From Thermoanaerobaculum sp964488355 (GTDB lineage Bacteria > Acidobacteriota > Thermoanaerobaculia > Thermoanaerobaculales > Thermoanaerobaculaceae): DNA of 64,000 nt. Shown here piece after piece: positions 7,512 to 15,280 of the stretch. The stretch spans positions 62,001-126,000 of the forward strand of contig CAZAUJ010000001.1 in the NCBI GenBank assembly GCA_964488355.1, in the 5' to 3' direction. The translations under genes and the position numbers were made by a program. The stretch's first letter is position 1. Each line of letters opens with the position of its first letter. The notes below the pieces were generated by a model, which saw nothing but the letters and a program-made list of their open reading frames with translations, did no database searches and had not been told where the DNA came from.

Positions 7512-9652
7512 GCCATCACCTTTCGCAAAAAGAAAATCGAAAACAAGGCGACCAAAGGGACCGCCCAAACAGCAATGGGCAGGGCGTAGCTAGCGGTTAC
7601 CACGTGCTGGCCAGCCGGCACGCGCACAGCGGTCCACAGCTCGTCGGCCAGCTGCCCGGGAAGCCTTTTCCCGTCCAGGCGGAGATGCAATAGGCCAGGA
7701 CGGAACTTGAGGCGCAAAACCAGGATACCTTCAGTGGTCGCGTTAGTTTGCACCGAAATTTCCTGCGCTCGCCATGCCACAAGCTGTGGCGCCGCCTTCT
7801 GTTCCCCATGCCACGCTGCAAGGGGCCGGGGAAAGCGTTGCCTCCACAAACGCACGTCATCCGTCTCGGAAAAGAGTTCCCAGCCGCTCACGTCCCAGGC
7901 CAGGGTAAGCGAGCCAGGGTCTGCTGGCCCGGGGAAGCTCCCACGGAGGAAGGCCTGGCCCGCCCGCAAGCCCTCGGGGAGGCGGAAAAACTGCCAGGGG
8001 AACTCCTCGCCGCCGAGGGCCGGGTCCGGCATCAGCAGCCACCGGTTTCCCCCTTGTTCCAACCAAAGCGTACCTCGAGGCTGCGAAACGCGAACGGCCA
8101 GGCGGGTGGCGTGTGGGGGCACCGTTACCGCCAGACCCTGCTTTTGCCTTTCCACCTGCACCCGTTGCAGGCGGGACAAAAGCTCGCCCGTCACCAACCC
8201 CACCTCGGCCGGCTCAACCAACCAGGTGGTGCCCAAAGCGGCCAGTTGGGGATCGGCGAGGCGCGAGAAATGGACTGTGCCGTCTCGGCTGGGCGACAGC
8301 GCCGCGCGGTAGCGGGGTTCGCCCCCCAACTGAAAACCGCGCACATCCGCGGCGGCGTAGAGGGCCGCCGTTTCGGGCGGCAAAAGCGTGAGCAAAGGCA
8401 GAAGGGGTTGGTGTGGGGGTAGCTGGCCGATTGTGGGCCAGGGTGGGGGGAGGGACGCTCGTTGCCGGCTTTCCCAGGGCAGCCAAAGGTTTGCTGGCGG
8501 CAGCAGACGGAAGAGCAGAAAGCCTATAATCGCTGCCTGCACCGGCACGCGGTAGCCTTTCGCTACGTGAGCCACCAAGCGTTGCGCACCAAGGCCAGCC
8601 AAAAGGGAGGCTCCCAGGGCGAGCGTGAGGCTGGGGCGAAGTGCGGCTAGAAAATTCGGCAACCAGCTGGTCGGTGCCAGAACCAGCAGCCCGCTAACAA
8701 GAAAAGTGCCAAGAGCCAAGGTACGGCCCGGTGCCGGAGCTAGCATCCCCGCAAGGGCCAAGAGAAGGGTCACACCTCCCAAAAACGCCCAGCTGTTGGG
8801 GTTGGCGTGCTCCGGTTGGCTCACCAGGAGCGAGGCCAGGGAAGGGGGCGGCTGCGTCGGTCCGCGCAGCCACCAGGGACCAGGGTCCTCGGTGCCGTAC
8901 CAGGCCAGATACAGGCTAGGCAGGGCCAGGGCCACGCTCACCGTGGCAAGAGCCACGAGGCGGCCCACGGCCCACCTCAGGCCCGGTCGCTTGACGCTTG
9001 TCTGGCTCGGCCATAAGGTCAAAGCGGCAAAGCCGAGAAGGAAGGGCCAACTCTGGGCGCCGGCCACCAAGAGAAGCGCCAGGGGCACAGGAGCCCACCA
9101 GCGGGCGTTCATGGCCGCCAACCAAAGCCAGGGACCCAGGGCGCCAGCGGAGCCGGCAGGCGAAAACCAAGAGCTCGTCACGGGGCCCGAGAGGGCGTAG
9201 GCAACTGAGGCAATGACGGACGACGATGGCGAGAGAAACTTTCCCGCCAAGCGGTACATCCCCCAGAAGGCCAGTGCCAGCTGAACCAGGATAATGGCGT
9301 TGAAATGATAGGGTGCGCGAACAAACCAGCTGGTCAGCAGCGCCACAGGCCCCACGCCCTCAGCAGCAAGAGCCAGGAGACCCGGGCGCCCGTTGGCAAT
9401 GAAGGGGTTCCAAATGGCCACCTTCCAGCCAAGCTTCTGCCAAAGGGCGAGGCGGGGTGCCAGGGTAAGCGCAGCCGGTTGCAGCGCCGGTCGATCCTTG
9501 GGGTTGGGGCCAGCCAGCTGGCTCCAAGGCGGGTAGTTCCAAAGGAGGGCCTGCGGGGCCAGGATACGGTTGAGTAGAAGAGCTGGATAAAAAAGGGTTA
9601 TCAGCACCAAGAGGAAGGCAAGCACCGGCCACGTGCGCTTCGTTTCCGCCAC
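7508..9652 (-). CDS. YfhO-like polytopic membrane protein (GT-C-type)
   Basis: A 714-residue protein: about ten to twelve membrane helices in the first 400 residues, a large soluble C-terminal domain (about 430-680), and a last membrane helix at about 688-708. The first periplasmic loop carries the typical NPFIANGRPLLA-like segment (IWNPFIANGRPGLL near 80-93) after an Asp/Pro-rich stretch. Members of this family resemble GT-C glycosyltransferases that use lipid-linked sugars; YfhO of Bacillus is implicated in glycosylating lipoteichoic acid. With the GT2 and flippase-like genes it suggests a lipid-carrier glycosylation pathway. The GTG start has TACAAT six bases upstream and no Shine-Dalgarno sequence. 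Confidence 0.8.
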   Translation of the reverse strand: MAETKRTWPVLAFLLVLITLFYPALLLNRILAPQALLWNYPPWSQLAGPNPKDRPALQPAALTLAPRLALWQKLGWKVAIWNPFIANGRPGLLALAAEGVGPVALLTSWFVRAPYHFNAIILVQLALAFWGMYRLAGKFLSPSSSVIASVAYALSGPVTSSWFSPAGSAGALGPWLWLAAMNARWWAPVPLALLLVAGAQSWPFLLGFAALTLWPSQTSVKRPGLRWAVGRLVALATVSVALALPSLYLAWYGTEDPGPWWLRGPTQPPPSLASLLVSQPEHANPNSWAFLGGVTLLLALAGMLAPAPGRTLALGTFLVSGLLVLAPTSWLPNFLAALRPSLTLALGASLLAGLGAQRLVAHVAKGYRVPVQAAIIGFLLFRLLPPANLWLPWESRQRASLPPPWPTIGQLPPHQPLLPLLTLLPPETAALYAAADVRGFQLGGEPRYRAALSPSRDGTVHFSRLADPQLAALGTTWLVEPAEVGLVTGELLSRLQRVQVERQKQGLAVTVPPHATRLAVRVSQPRGTLWLEQGGNRWLLMPDPALGGEEFPWQFFRLPEGLRAGQAFLRGSFPGPADPGSLTLAWDVSGWELFSETDDVRLWRQRFPRPLAAWHGEQKAAPQLVAWRAQEISVQTNATTEGILVLRLKFRPGLLHLRLDGKRLPGQLADELWTAVRVPAGQHVVTASYALPIAVWAVPLVALFSIFFLRKVMA

Positions 9653-9658
9653 GTGGGC

Positions 9659-9664
9659 ATTGTA
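9659..9664 (-). promoter_or_regulatory. -10 box TACAAT, leaderless-type
   Basis: TACAAT on the minus strand, then six bases and GTG at 9652. No good -35 box at 16-18 bases. It would drive the YfhO-like / GT2 / flippase-like operon. Confidence 0.5.
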
Positions 9665-9729
9665 GGGCGACCACCGATGCGCGTGCTTGAATGCTTCTCT
9701 TGGCTGCTACACTTGCGTGGGAGGGAAGA

Positions 9730-10251
9730 GTGCCGGGCTTTGGTAGCTGGCTCGCCAAGCTCACGGAGCTCTCAGGATCCGCCTTGGACCCTAACGCGGC
9801 GGAGGTCTTGCTCCGTGCCTTGGCTGAGCTCTACGGCCAGTTGCGGGACAAGGTGAGGCGCAAGGAGCCTTCCCAACTCCTTAGGGTTGGCGAGCTGGTT
9901 CAAACCGAACGGGAAACCAGGCAGGCGGTGGAGGCTCTGGCCAGCCAGCAGCGGAACCTCCTCGAGCTGACGGGCCCATTGGCGCAGGCAGTTAGCGGTC
10001 TCGCCAAATCGCAGGAGCTTTCCTCGGCGGAGGTGCGCGCGCTTGGGCAGGCACATCGCCACATTGAGGTCACTGTCCGGCAGCTTTTGCTGGGCATGAG
10101 ACACGTGAAGGAGGGGCTGCGTGGCACCGCTGGAGGCAGAGAAGGGATGGCTGGTGGTGGAGAACTGGGAGCTGGAGGAGGTAGCCTGAAGTTGCCGAAA
10201 GTTGATGGTTTGTGTTGCTTGAGTTCGCACGCCTTAGGCGAGTTGGGGTAA
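9730..10251 (+). CDS. Predicted coiled-coil protein, function unknown
   Basis: 173 residues, mostly helical and rich in Leu, Ala, Glu, Gln and Arg, with heptad-like spacing over about residues 15-130. The C-terminal 35 residues are Gly-rich and probably disordered. An ATG at 9691 is in frame, but GTG at 9730 has GGGAGGG four bases upstream and is preferred; TACACT at 9708-9713 is a possible -10 box. It ends two bases before the ATG of the AtuA-domain gene, so they probably share a transcript. I do not recognise a family. Confidence 0.65.
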   Translation: MPGFGSWLAKLTELSGSALDPNAAEVLLRALAELYGQLRDKVRRKEPSQLLRVGELVQTERETRQAVEALASQQRNLLELTGPLAQAVSGLAKSQELSSAEVRALGQAHRHIEVTVRQLLLGMRHVKEGLRGTAGGREGMAGGGELGAGGGSLKLPKVDGLCCLSSHALGELG

Positions 10252-10253
10252 CG

Positions 10254-10610
10254 ATGGCGCGGATCAAGCTCGAGGTCATCGCACACGGGCGCTCGGGGGA
10301 CAAGGGTGACGCCTCCAACGTGGGGCTCATCGCGCGCAGCCCCAAGGCCTACCAGTGGATGCGCGAGCATCTCACCCCTGATTGGGTCAAAACCGTGTTT
10401 GGCCAGGTAGTTAAGGGACCTGTAGAGCGCTTTGAGGTGCCCAATCTCCTGGCGCTGAACTTCATCTTGCACGACGCGCTGGGGGGTGGGGGCAGCGAAA
10501 GCCTGCTCACCGATGCTCAAGGCAAGACCCATGCGCAGGGCTTGCTGCAGGTGGAGGTGGAAGTCCCCGATGAGGTGCTGGAAGGGCTCCCCAGCTGGCC
10601 AAAGCGCTAG
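10254..10610 (+). CDS. Stand-alone AtuA C-terminal-like domain protein
   Basis: 118 residues that resemble the small domain found at the C-terminus of AtuA-type proteins (AtuA, acyclic terpene utilisation, DUF1446 family). The diagnostic segment is HGRSGDKGDASNVGLIAR near residues 10-27, followed by VERFEVPNLLALNFILHDALGGGGS. In many genomes this part is fused behind the large AtuA domain or encoded right after it. Here the large domain is alone at 37385-38761, 27 kb away. The biochemical role is not established. The ATG at 10254 fits the family N-terminus; the four last bases overlap the end of the convergent flavoprotein gene. Confidence 0.85.
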   Translation: MARIKLEVIAHGRSGDKGDASNVGLIARSPKAYQWMREHLTPDWVKTVFGQVVKGPVERFEVPNLLALNFILHDALGGGGSESLLTDAQGKTHAQGLLQVEVEVPDEVLEGLPSWPKR

Positions 10611-11590
10611 GCCTTGCTCTTGATTCGGCTGGCAATAGCCGCGGCGGCGAGGCGGGCGTGCTCGCGACCGTTTTCGATAAAAACTGACCTGGTATCGCTT
10701 CCGAAAGCGCAGGAACCCACGGCAAACAGTCCCGGCAGCGAGGTTTCAAAGGTCTCGCTGAGTATCGGCTTGTCCCTCTCGTAGGCTACCCTGGCCAAGC
10801 GCAGGAGGGTGTCGGAAGCCCGGTAACCGCACAGCACGAGAACAAAATCAGCTGGGATGAAACGAGGCGTGCCGGCCTGGAGCACGTGGACCCCGTCAAG
10901 TGTTATTTCCTGCACGGTAGCTTGGAAAAATGCGGCGATGGCCTCTTCTCGTAAGCGATTGTAAAAATCCGGGGCGAGCCAATACTTCACCGTGGGTCGC
11001 AGCTCGGCACCACGGTGAATCAAAGTGACCTTGGCCCCGGCTCGGGTCAGTTCGAGGGCGGCTTCAACCGCCGAATTGCTGCCACCCACGATCACCACTT
11101 GGCATCCAAAAAAAGCGGCAGCTTCCTCGTACCGGTGGTGCACGTGGGGCAACTCCTCCCCGGGCACAGCCAAGCGGTTGGGGTTGTCAAAGTAGCCGGT
11201 GGCCACCACCACAAAAGCCGCAGAAAGCGTTTCCTTCCCTCGGTGGCTTTGGGCACGAAGGAGAAACCGTTGTCCCCGTCTTTGGATGGCTCGAACGTGG
11301 CAGTAGGGGCGCACGCGCAGACCCGCCCTTTCCGCTACCCTCTGGAAATACCTAAGCGCTTCATGGCGGGTTGGCTTTGCTCTAGTGCACGCGAGCGGAT
11401 ACCCGCCAATTTCGATGTTTTTCGCCTCGGAAAAAAATACTATGTCGCGCGGAAATCGGCGAATGCTTTCTGCCACCGTGCCCTTGTCCACCAGCAGGGG
11501 CGAGATACCAGCCCTTTGCAGCTCCAGCGCAACCGCCAGGCCCACAGGGCCTGCGCCCACAATGATCACGTCCTCCACCCTTGCCAGCAT
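10607..11590 (-). CDS. YpdA-like FAD/NADPH-dependent oxidoreductase
   Basis: A 327-residue two-dinucleotide-binding-domain flavoprotein. FAD is bound by VGAGPVG at 11-17 and ATGYFDNPN at 130-138, and NADPH by VGGSNSAVEAA at 168-178. The C-terminal FAVGSCAFGSDTRSVFIENGREHA is the second FAD contact. There is no CxxC redox pair. This matches the YpdA (bacillithiol-disulfide reductase) family; in organisms without bacillithiol the substrate is unknown. AGGAGG lies only two bases before the ATG at 11590, too close for normal use, so initiation is somewhat uncertain. No nearby bacillithiol synthesis gene was seen. Confidence 0.85.
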   Translation of the reverse strand: MLARVEDVIIVGAGPVGLAVALELQRAGISPLLVDKGTVAESIRRFPRDIVFFSEAKNIEIGGYPLACTRAKPTRHEALRYFQRVAERAGLRVRPYCHVRAIQRRGQRFLLRAQSHRGKETLSAAFVVVATGYFDNPNRLAVPGEELPHVHHRYEEAAAFFGCQVVIVGGSNSAVEAALELTRAGAKVTLIHRGAELRPTVKYWLAPDFYNRLREEAIAAFFQATVQEITLDGVHVLQAGTPRFIPADFVLVLCGYRASDTLLRLARVAYERDKPILSETFETSLPGLFAVGSCAFGSDTRSVFIENGREHARLAAAAIASRIKSKA

Positions 11591-11642
11591 AACCTCCTTG
11601 GCTTTCAGGGCCCAGGCGCCTGTTCACCGCCCTTGTCCCCAA

Positions 11643-11671
11643 TTGACAACCCGCCTCCGGCGTTGCATACT
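11643..11671 (+). promoter_or_regulatory. tRNA-Phe promoter
   Basis: TTGACA at 11643-11648 and CATACT at 11666-11671, separated by exactly 17 bases, with TG directly before the -10 box. The expected start, near 11678, is about nine bases before the mature tRNA 5' end. Confidence 0.75.
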
Positions 11672-11686
11672 CCCAGCGCCTGGTGG

Positions 11687-11762
11687 GCCCAGGTAGCTCA
11701 GTCGGTAGAGCGAGGGACTGAAAATCCCTGCGTCGGCGGTTCGATTCCGTCCCTGGGCACCA
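11687..11762 (+). tRNA. tRNA-Phe (GAA)
   Basis: A full cloverleaf of 76 bases. Acceptor GCCCAGG pairs with CCTGGGC, D-arm GCTC...GAGC, anticodon stem AGGGA/TCCCT with loop CTGAAAA (anticodon GAA), T-arm GGCGG-TTCGATT-CCGTC with one G-T pair. Discriminator is A, and the CCA end (11760-11762) is encoded. Confidence 0.97.
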
Positions 11763-12348
11763 CACCTTCCCTTATCTTTTTCGCGCAGACAGGCAGAGAG
11801 GGGATTTTCAGGACCTCGCTCTACGAGGGGGGCGCGGGGGGAAGCGAGCCCCGTAGGGGCGAGTATCCCCCCGGTCGAGGGTACGAGGGGCTTGTCGCCG
11901 GCTGTGTATGTGCCGGCGTTGGGCCCGCTGAGCGCGCAGGCCGGCGTAGCCGAGATGCCAAGGTAACTGGCTCACCTGGCCTCACGACGTTAGGAGCTGT
12001 TGGCGCCGCCGCTGCTCTTTGCTCCTGGCTGACGCCGGCGCCTGTGGCCTTGCTTGGCCCAAGTAGGGTTGTATGCGCGGCTGGTTCGCCGACGCCACTG
12101 CGCCGGCCTGTGCGGACTGGGCCAAGGCCAACGACGGAGAGGAACACTGGGGAAAGAGCTGGTGACGGTGACCGGCCACGGGTAGCTCCGGGGGGGGTTG
12201 CGGCTTGTGCACTTCCCGGGCCTGGGAGGGTCAGCACGTGGCCCTGGAAGGCTGCCGTAGGGGGTCAACTGGGCAACAAAGGGGAGCTGCGCCTTGCTCT
12301 GGAGCCCGTGCACTGACCCTTTGGGCCGGAGCACACCGCCCGTTGCTC
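11763..12348. other. 586-bp GC-rich stretch without a recognisable gene; candidate structured RNA
   Basis: This lies between the 3' ends of tRNA-Phe and the LEA14-like gene, so it should hold no promoter for either. No reading frame has family-like content. It is unusually rich in inverted repeats: GCCCC/GGGGC with a 3-base loop at 11848-11860, CGCCGGC/GCCGGCG with a 9-base loop at 11896-11918, GGCGCCG/CGGCGCC at 12002-12042, and a 9-bp pairing of CTTGGCCCA (12053-12061) with TGGGCCAAG (12118-12126) that encloses another small hairpin. I looked for and did not find RNase P, tmRNA or SRP RNA signatures. It may encode a non-coding RNA or be a decayed gene. Confidence 0.35.
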
Positions 12349-13110
12349 CTAGGGTGCGCCGAAGAAAAGGGGGATGCTGCGGGCGCCGCCGGGGGTTTGC
12401 AGCACGACTTGTCCCAACAAGCTCAGCGGCTGCTGTTGGAAAAGGGCCTGAGCAGCGGCGCTCAAACTCACCAGGGGCACCTCTTGTTCCACCAGCACAT
12501 CGCTGCGCTGCCGGGGCTTCAGCCGGAAACCAGGCCTGGTGGTGGCGAAAAGCTCCGCTTCGCCCGCGCGCAGGTGCGCCTCTAACTTCTGCACGGTGAT
12601 GGAGAAGGACAAAGGGTTGTAGAAGGACAGCAGGGCTCGAAACCCCACGGTGGTGAGGGAGGGGTTCCAATCCAGCCGGTCCAGGCGAGCGTAAAGCTCG
12701 TAGGCTCGGCGCAGGGGCACGCTCACCCGGTCGGCGTCGCCCAGGTCCAGGGTCCCCTCAGCCACCACCACGGGCCGTCCACGCTCATCCCGCGCCTCAA
12801 AGCGCAGAGGGAGCGCGTTGGCGTCGAGGGCCAGCACGCCTTCGGGCACGCGAGCCAAGGAAAGACCGAAGCGCGCTTCGAAGCCGCCAGGCACGAGGGT
12901 GACATCCGGGGCGCCCTCCAGGGGCACGGCGAGGGAGCCAACGGCCAGGTGGTGGCTTGAAAGGGGTGCCAGCTTGCCCACTGGGCCCGCGGCTCGCAGC
13001 GAAACCTGAAGGTGGTCTGCGTCGGGCAGCGCAACCTCCAACTTGGCAATGGTGGCGGCTGGCACCTTCGCGGCGACTGCCAGCACCAGGGCGTAGCATG
13101 CCAGGCTCAT
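12349..13110 (-). CDS. LEA14-like (WHy-domain) protein, probably secreted
   Basis: 253 residues. Residues 1-18 form a hydrophobic leader (MSLACYALVLAVAAKVPA), suggesting export. Two tandem beta-sandwich repeats follow, each with the LEA type 2 / WHy pattern of alternating strands and an N-P turn. The clearest is GFRALLSFYNPLSFSITVQKLEAHL near 150-174, matching the usual NPN...I.V..L.Y.L segment. LEA14-like proteins are linked to desiccation or stress tolerance and to envelope proteins of unknown role. The ATG at 13110 overlaps the stop codon of the upstream M28 peptidase (ATGA), so the two are coupled. Confidence 0.75.
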   Translation of the reverse strand: MSLACYALVLAVAAKVPAATIAKLEVALPDADHLQVSLRAAGPVGKLAPLSSHHLAVGSLAVPLEGAPDVTLVPGGFEARFGLSLARVPEGVLALDANALPLRFEARDERGRPVVVAEGTLDLGDADRVSVPLRRAYELYARLDRLDWNPSLTTVGFRALLSFYNPLSFSITVQKLEAHLRAGEAELFATTRPGFRLKPRQRSDVLVEQEVPLVSLSAAAQALFQQQPLSLLGQVVLQTPGGARSIPLFFGAP

Positions 13111-14426
13111 GGGGTATCCGGGGCGCTGGCCAGCTCCCAGGCCAGCTGAGCCAGGGCTACCGCGCCCGCTTGCAGCTCCTGCGGGTCCACCTTGTCCAAG
13201 GTATCCGCGTGGGTGTGGTGGTAGTGAAAGTAGCGGCCGGGCTCCGGCACCAGGCCGATGAGGGGGACACCGTTGGCGGCCAAAGGGGAGATATCGGCAC
13301 CGCCCCAGCCCGCGCGCACGGGCAAGCTGGTGGCTGCGAGCAGCGGCCAAAGCCAGGCCATCTTGGCTGGCGCGGCGTTGACACTCCAACCGGTGGGGGA
13401 AAACCCTCCCATGTCGCTTTCCACCGCTGCCACGTGCTTTTGCCCGCCGAAAGCCGCGGCGTACGCCTTCCCGCCGTTAAGACCGAATTCCTCGTTGGCA
13501 AAGAGCACTCCGCGAAGGGTACGTGGAGGTTTTTGGCCAGTGGTTTTCATCAGGCGCAGGGCCTCCAGCACGTGCACGCAGCCGGCAGCGTCGTCGTGCG
13601 CCCCTTGGCCCACGTCCCAGGAATCCAGGTGGGCCCCCAGGACCACCACTTCGTCCGGCTTGGTCACACCCGTAATCTCGCCGATCACGTTGTGAGCGGT
13701 CACCTTCCCCGAGTAACGGCAACCTAACTCCAGCCGTAGCCGCACGCTCACGCCTTGGGATACCAGGCGCTGGATCCAATCGGCATCTTCCTGAGAAATG
13801 GCCGCGGCCGGAATTTTGGGCTTTTCCTCATCGTAACGGAGCATGCCCGTGTGGGGGGTTGCTAGGCTGGCAGTGGCCAGAGAGCGCAGCAGCATGGCCA
13901 CGGCGCCGAACTGGGCGGCGCGGGAGGCACCTTCAGCGCGGACCCTGGAGCCGCGTCCGTAGTCCTGAGGCTTGCTCATGGGGAAGGCGTAGAGCACGAT
14001 GGCACCTTGTACCTGGGGTCCCACCTCTTCCAGGCTGCTCACCACCACTACCGGGGCTTCCACCCCGGGGGTGCCCACCGAGCCCCCCAGGGCCAAAACC
14101 GGCAAATCCCTGACCGTTGGGCTAAGCATGCGCAGCCGAGCCGAGCCCCGTTCCCAAACCGGCACCTCCACGGGCTGCAGCTGCACGTTCTCCAGGCCGT
14201 CCTGGCGCATGATTTGCGCCGCCCACTCCGCAGCGCGCGCGTAAGCCTCAGTCCAAGACAGGCGAGGGCCAATGCGGTCGCACAGGTAGGCCAAGCGCTG
14301 GTAGGCAACGTGCGGGTCAGAGCCCAGCTGTTTGAAGTCAGGCTTGCTTGGCTGGTTTTGCGGCCATGCCGCGACAGCAAAGCAAAGCAAGCTCAAAGCA
14401 GCAAAAGGCCGAAGGGCGGTGGTCAT
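13107..14426 (-). CDS. Secreted M28-family metallopeptidase with PA-like insert
   Basis: A 439-residue zinc aminopeptidase/carboxypeptidase related to plasma glutamate carboxypeptidase (carboxypeptidase Q). Signal peptide at 1-20, protease-associated-like region at about 85-240, catalytic domain at about 245-435. Co-catalytic zinc ligands and catalytic acids are visible: H266 and D268 in HLDSWD, D278 or D279 in GAHDDAAG, the NEE pair at 311-313, the Asp of ESDMGGF, and the late His in HHTHADT. The ATG has AGGAGG nine bases upstream. It is translationally coupled to the LEA14-like gene downstream. Natural peptide substrate unknown. Confidence 0.93.
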   Translation of the reverse strand: MTTALRPFAALSLLCFAVAAWPQNQPSKPDFKQLGSDPHVAYQRLAYLCDRIGPRLSWTEAYARAAEWAAQIMRQDGLENVQLQPVEVPVWERGSARLRMLSPTVRDLPVLALGGSVGTPGVEAPVVVVSSLEEVGPQVQGAIVLYAFPMSKPQDYGRGSRVRAEGASRAAQFGAVAMLLRSLATASLATPHTGMLRYDEEKPKIPAAAISQEDADWIQRLVSQGVSVRLRLELGCRYSGKVTAHNVIGEITGVTKPDEVVVLGAHLDSWDVGQGAHDDAAGCVHVLEALRLMKTTGQKPPRTLRGVLFANEEFGLNGGKAYAAAFGGQKHVAAVESDMGGFSPTGWSVNAAPAKMAWLWPLLAATSLPVRAGWGGADISPLAANGVPLIGLVPEPGRYFHYHHTHADTLDKVDPQELQAGAVALAQLAWELASAPDTP

Positions 14427-14511
14427 CCCCCCAATCCTCCTTTGCCGGGAGAGGCCGCTGGCAGCGTCCTCGTCCCCGCGTTCCTGTGGTACGCATGCTC
14501 CCCAACAAGGT

Positions 14512-14778
14512 TTACGTTGGCTCTTCGCTGGGCGGGGGGAACCACAGGTTGCGGCGCTGCAGTTCCTCCTCGGCCAACCGCACCCCTTGGCGAAACTGAT
14601 CCCAAAGGTCAGGGGGGACGGTCACGCCCTTTTTGGTCGGCTTCAACTGACCGTCGGCGTCGGTGTAGTAGAGGCGTATGTCCACGTAGGTGCGCCCCTT
14701 GAAGGTGGCGAGGGAGACCTGCAGGGTTTCCTCCGCGTTGCGCGGAATGCTTGCAAGGACCTTCTGCTCGTCGGGCAC
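14512..14778 (-). CDS. PC4/p15-type single-strand DNA-binding protein
   Basis: 88 residues. The central TFKGRTYVDIRLYYTDADGQ followed by KPTKKGVTV matches the transcriptional coactivator p15 (PC4) domain: a small beta-sheet plus C-terminal helix that dimerises and binds single-stranded DNA. Bacterial members are thought to act in transcription, replication or repair. A TTG two codons upstream also opens the frame, but GGAGG is six bases before the GTG at 14778 and only one base before the TTG, so GTG is the start. It stands alone; TACACT on the minus strand near 14795-14800 could be its -10 box. Confidence 0.85.
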   Translation of the reverse strand: MPDEQKVLASIPRNAEETLQVSLATFKGRTYVDIRLYYTDADGQLKPTKKGVTVPPDLWDQFRQGVRLAEEELQRRNLWFPPPSEEPT

Positions 14779-14846
14779 GGCCAACCTCCTGCTGGCTAGT
14801 GTAACAAGGGCCGGCTCAGGCTATCCTTAAAGGCAGGAGGGAAGCG

Positions 14847-15245
14847 ATGGCGAAGGCACATGTTTTGCGCCGGGAACAGGCCCTTTTACAGGCGGTGCCA
14901 CAGGGCCATGGGGCGGCGATGGCGGTCCTGTTGGGCCCGGAGGCCGGTGTTCCCCATTTCATCACCCGCCGCTTTGTCCTACAGCCCGGCGGGCGCATTC
15001 CTGCCCACCGGCATAGCCAAGTTGAGCACGAACAAGTGGTTATTCGCGGGGAAATGGTACTCGGTTTGGACGGGGAAGAACACCACGTAAGGGCCGGAGA
15101 CGCGATTTTCATTCCTGCCGGGTGCGCGCACTGGTACGAGAACCGTGGCACCGAGGCGGTGGAGTTTATTTGCGTGGTGCCAAAAACCGACGACTACGCT
15201 ACCGAGTGGCTGGAAACCTCGGCGCCGGCGTCGGGCAAGCCTTAG
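14847..15245 (+). CDS. Cupin-domain protein
   Basis: 132 residues, a single cupin barrel. Motif 1 is GGRIPAHRHSQVEHEQVVIRG at about 48-68 (metal ligands H54, H56 and an acidic residue at 60 or 62). Motif 2 is GDAIFIPAGCAHWYEN at 84-99 (His95). The family covers many small metal-dependent enzymes and sensors, so the reaction is unknown. A good GAGGG Shine-Dalgarno sequence precedes the ATG; TATCCT at 14822-14827 is a possible -10 box. It lies 35 bases upstream of cysS and may be co-transcribed with it. Confidence 0.88.
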   Translation: MAKAHVLRREQALLQAVPQGHGAAMAVLLGPEAGVPHFITRRFVLQPGGRIPAHRHSQVEHEQVVIRGEMVLGLDGEEHHVRAGDAIFIPAGCAHWYENRGTEAVEFICVVPKTDDYATEWLETSAPASGKP

Positions 15246-15280
15246 TGGGCCTGTGCCAGCTGAGGAGCCAAGGGGGGTGC

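Noticed and set aside
11015..12316. Plus-strand open frame of 433 codons covering the end of the YpdA-like gene, the tRNA and the GC-rich stretch
   Set aside because: It runs antisense through a clear flavoprotein and straight through tRNA-Phe, has no family-like content, and arises from high GC.
11763..12348. RNase P RNA, tmRNA or SRP RNA in the GC-rich stretch
   Set aside because: The conserved GAGGAAAGTCC, ACAGAA, GGAAGCA and tRNA-like end sequences are absent on both strands.
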